64,000 bases of DNA from Arthrobacter_M sp030063245 (lineage in GTDB: Bacteria > Actinomycetota > Actinomycetes > Actinomycetales > Micrococcaceae): positions 3,658,001-3,722,000 of the forward strand of contig NZ_CP180316.1 in NCBI RefSeq assembly GCF_051131705.1, given 5' to 3'. The notes beneath the pieces are model-generated. The model was not told the DNA's origin, made no database searches, and worked only from the letters and a program-made list of their open reading frames with translations. The position numbers were made by a program, and so were the translations under genes. Position 1 is the first letter of the stretch. The number at the start of each line of letters is the position of its first letter. Below, piece after piece: positions 63,601 to 64,000 of this stretch.

Positions 63601-64000
63601 GGTGAAGATGTCCTTATCGCTCGTCTTGTCCGCGGTGCGCTCAAAGTACGCACCCGGGGAACGGACCAGCTGGGAGACGACGACGCGCTCGGTGCCGTTG
63701 ATGACGAAGGTACCTTTCTCCGTCATCAACGGGAAGTCGCCCATGAACACCGTCTGCTGCTTGATCTCACCGGTGTTGTTGTTCATGAACTCGGCCTTCA
63801 CGTACAGCGGAGCCGCAAAGGTCGCGTCGCGGTCCTTGCACTCAGCCATCGTGTACTTCGGATCGGAGAACTCCGGTTCCGAGAAGGACAGGGACATGGT
63901 GCCCTGGAAATCCTCGATCGGGGAGATCTCTTCGAAGATGTCGGCCAGCCCCGATGTGGTGGCGACACTCTGGTCCCCGGATTCCACGGCGACGTGCATT
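60667..64000 (-). CDS. rpoB: RNA polymerase beta subunit (5' end outside window)
   Basis: About 1,110 residues are visible; the first 55-60 lie beyond the right edge, since VAVESGDQSVATTSGLAD is internal in relatives and the ATG at 63999 is just an internal Met. The rifampicin region reads GTSQLSQFMDQNNPLAGLTH, then KRRLSALGPGGLSRDRAG: the Asp, His and Ser positions usually changed in resistant strains are unchanged. The end (GIDLSRAEPNSVEEV) is complete. It is followed by rpoC. Confidence 0.97.
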   Translation of the reverse strand, partial: MHVAVESGDQSVATTSGLADIFEEISPIEDFQGTMSLSFSEPEFSDPKYTMAECKDRDATFAAPLYVKAEFMNNNTGEIKQQTVFMGDFPLMTEKGTFVINGTERVVVSQLVRSPGAYFERTADKTSDKDIFTAKIIPSRGAWFELEIDKRDQVGVRLDRKRKQSVTVLLKALGWSEGQILEEFGQYDSIRATMEKDTTVTREDALLDIYRKLRPGEPPTVEAADALLHNLYFNPKRYDLAKVGRYKINRKLGIDKQLNADDASVLDIDDIVAMIKFLVALHNGDKTLAGKRDGKAHELRVETDDIDHFGNRRIRAVGELIENQVRTGLSRMERVVRERMTTQDVEAITPQTLINIRPVVAAIKEFFGTSQLSQFMDQNNPLAGLTHKRRLSALGPGGLSRDRAGMEVRDVHPSHYGRMCPIETPEGPNIGLIGSLASYGRINPFGFIETPYRKVANGHVSDDVDYLTADDEVEVVIAQANAPLTTDSDFAEETVLVRQRGGGGEPVLIPAAEVEYMDVSPRQMVSVATALIPFLEHDDANRALMGANMQRQAVPLVRSEAPFVGTGMERATAVDAGDVVIAKKAGVVSEVSADLVVMLNDDGTETKYPIAKYHRSNQGTAYNQRVLVSEGLRLEVGGIIADGPATDQGELALGKNLLVAFMSWEGHNYEDAIILSQRIVAEDVLSSIHIEEHEIDARDTKLGAEEITRDIPNVSEEILAGLDERGIIHIGAEVEAGDILVGKVTPKGETELTPEERLLRAIFGEKSREVRDTSLKVPHGESGTVIGVRIFDRDSDDELPPGVNQLVRIYVANKRKITDGDKLAGRHGNKGVISKILPIEDMPFLADGTPVDIVLNPLGVPGRMNVGQVLETHLGWVAKTGWNIEGEPEWVKNLPNLPRVSGQTTVATPVFDGAREEEITGLLDSTTLTRDGVRLIDSSGKTVLFDGRSGEQFPDPISVGYMYILKLHHLVDDKIHARSTGPYSMITQQPLGGKAQFGGQRFGEMEVWALEAYGAAYTLQELLTIKSDDIHGRVKVYEAIVKGENIPEPGIPESFKVLIKEMQSLCLNVEVLSTDGTTIEMRDSDEEVFRAAEELGIDLSRAEPNSVEEV

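Noticed and set aside
63900..63999. ATG at 63999 as the rpoB start
   Set aside because: The following residues correspond to an internal position in actinobacterial RpoB; the true start must lie beyond the window.

Overview
The window is a high-GC actinobacterial chromosome segment, most likely Arthrobacter or a close relative in the Micrococcaceae. The ribosomal proteins, RpoA, RpoB/RpoC and EF-Tu read as Arthrobacter-type, several carry the long Ala/Lys/Arg-Gly-rich tails common in that group, and GTG/TTG starts are frequent. The genus call rests on remembered sequences, not on a search. I saw no tRNA, rRNA or CRISPR array.

Bases 1 to about 27,040 are an accessory region built from nested mobile elements. 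From the left: a ferric-reductase-like/ferredoxin/FAD-reductase operon (minus strand, cut by the window edge) is divergent from a BlaI-type repressor and a membrane metallopeptidase, with two palindromic operators between them. Next come a diverged, frameshifted MraY-like gene and the remains of a Tn554-like recombinase set. The small third gene of that set is split by an intact IS256-family element with 8-bp target repeats. Bases 7,026-14,727 form a fluoride-response island. Three fluoride (crcB-motif) riboswitches stand before a Cys/His-rich protein plus inorganic pyrophosphatase, before phosphoglycerate mutase plus enolase plus a decayed UspA/MutS-like pair, and before an MFS transporter. 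A CDF-like protein and a YkvA/DUF1232 protein close the island. No CrcB/Fluc or CLC-F exporter lies in the window, so the riboswitch-controlled MFS protein is the obvious candidate for fluoride export.

Bases 14,869-27,040 hold a truncated second IS256 copy, a Tn402/Tn5053-like segment (about 16,979-20,680) carrying a class F sortase and a Tat-exported ferritin-like protein, and a Tn3-like segment (about 20,928-27,037). The Tn3-like segment contains a transposase fragment, a serine resolvase and an exact inverted copy (at least 1,563 bp) of the electron-transfer operon. The last codons of that copied FAD gene are interrupted by a 2,947-bp transposase-less Tn3-type cassette with 38-bp inverted repeats and a perfect AACAG duplication. 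Its cargo is an ArsR-type repressor, a DHFR/RibD-like reductase, an AHSA1 protein and a GNAT acetyltransferase.

From about 27,060 to the right edge is conserved core, nearly all on the minus strand: glmM; rpsI-rplM; truA; the alpha cluster (infA-rpmJ-rpsM-rpsK-rpoA-rplQ); a P1-family peptidase; secY-adk-map; the spc and S10 clusters; the str cluster (rpsL-rpsG-fusA-tuf); and rpoC and rpoB (rpoB cut by the edge). Two plus-strand genes sit among them, a GH1 beta-glucosidase and a papain-like peptidase. The spc cluster lacks rpsN at its usual place between rplE and rpsH, where there is only a strong hairpin. Several apparent frameshifts fall in G or C runs, so base-level errors in the assembly should be considered before calling those genes dead.
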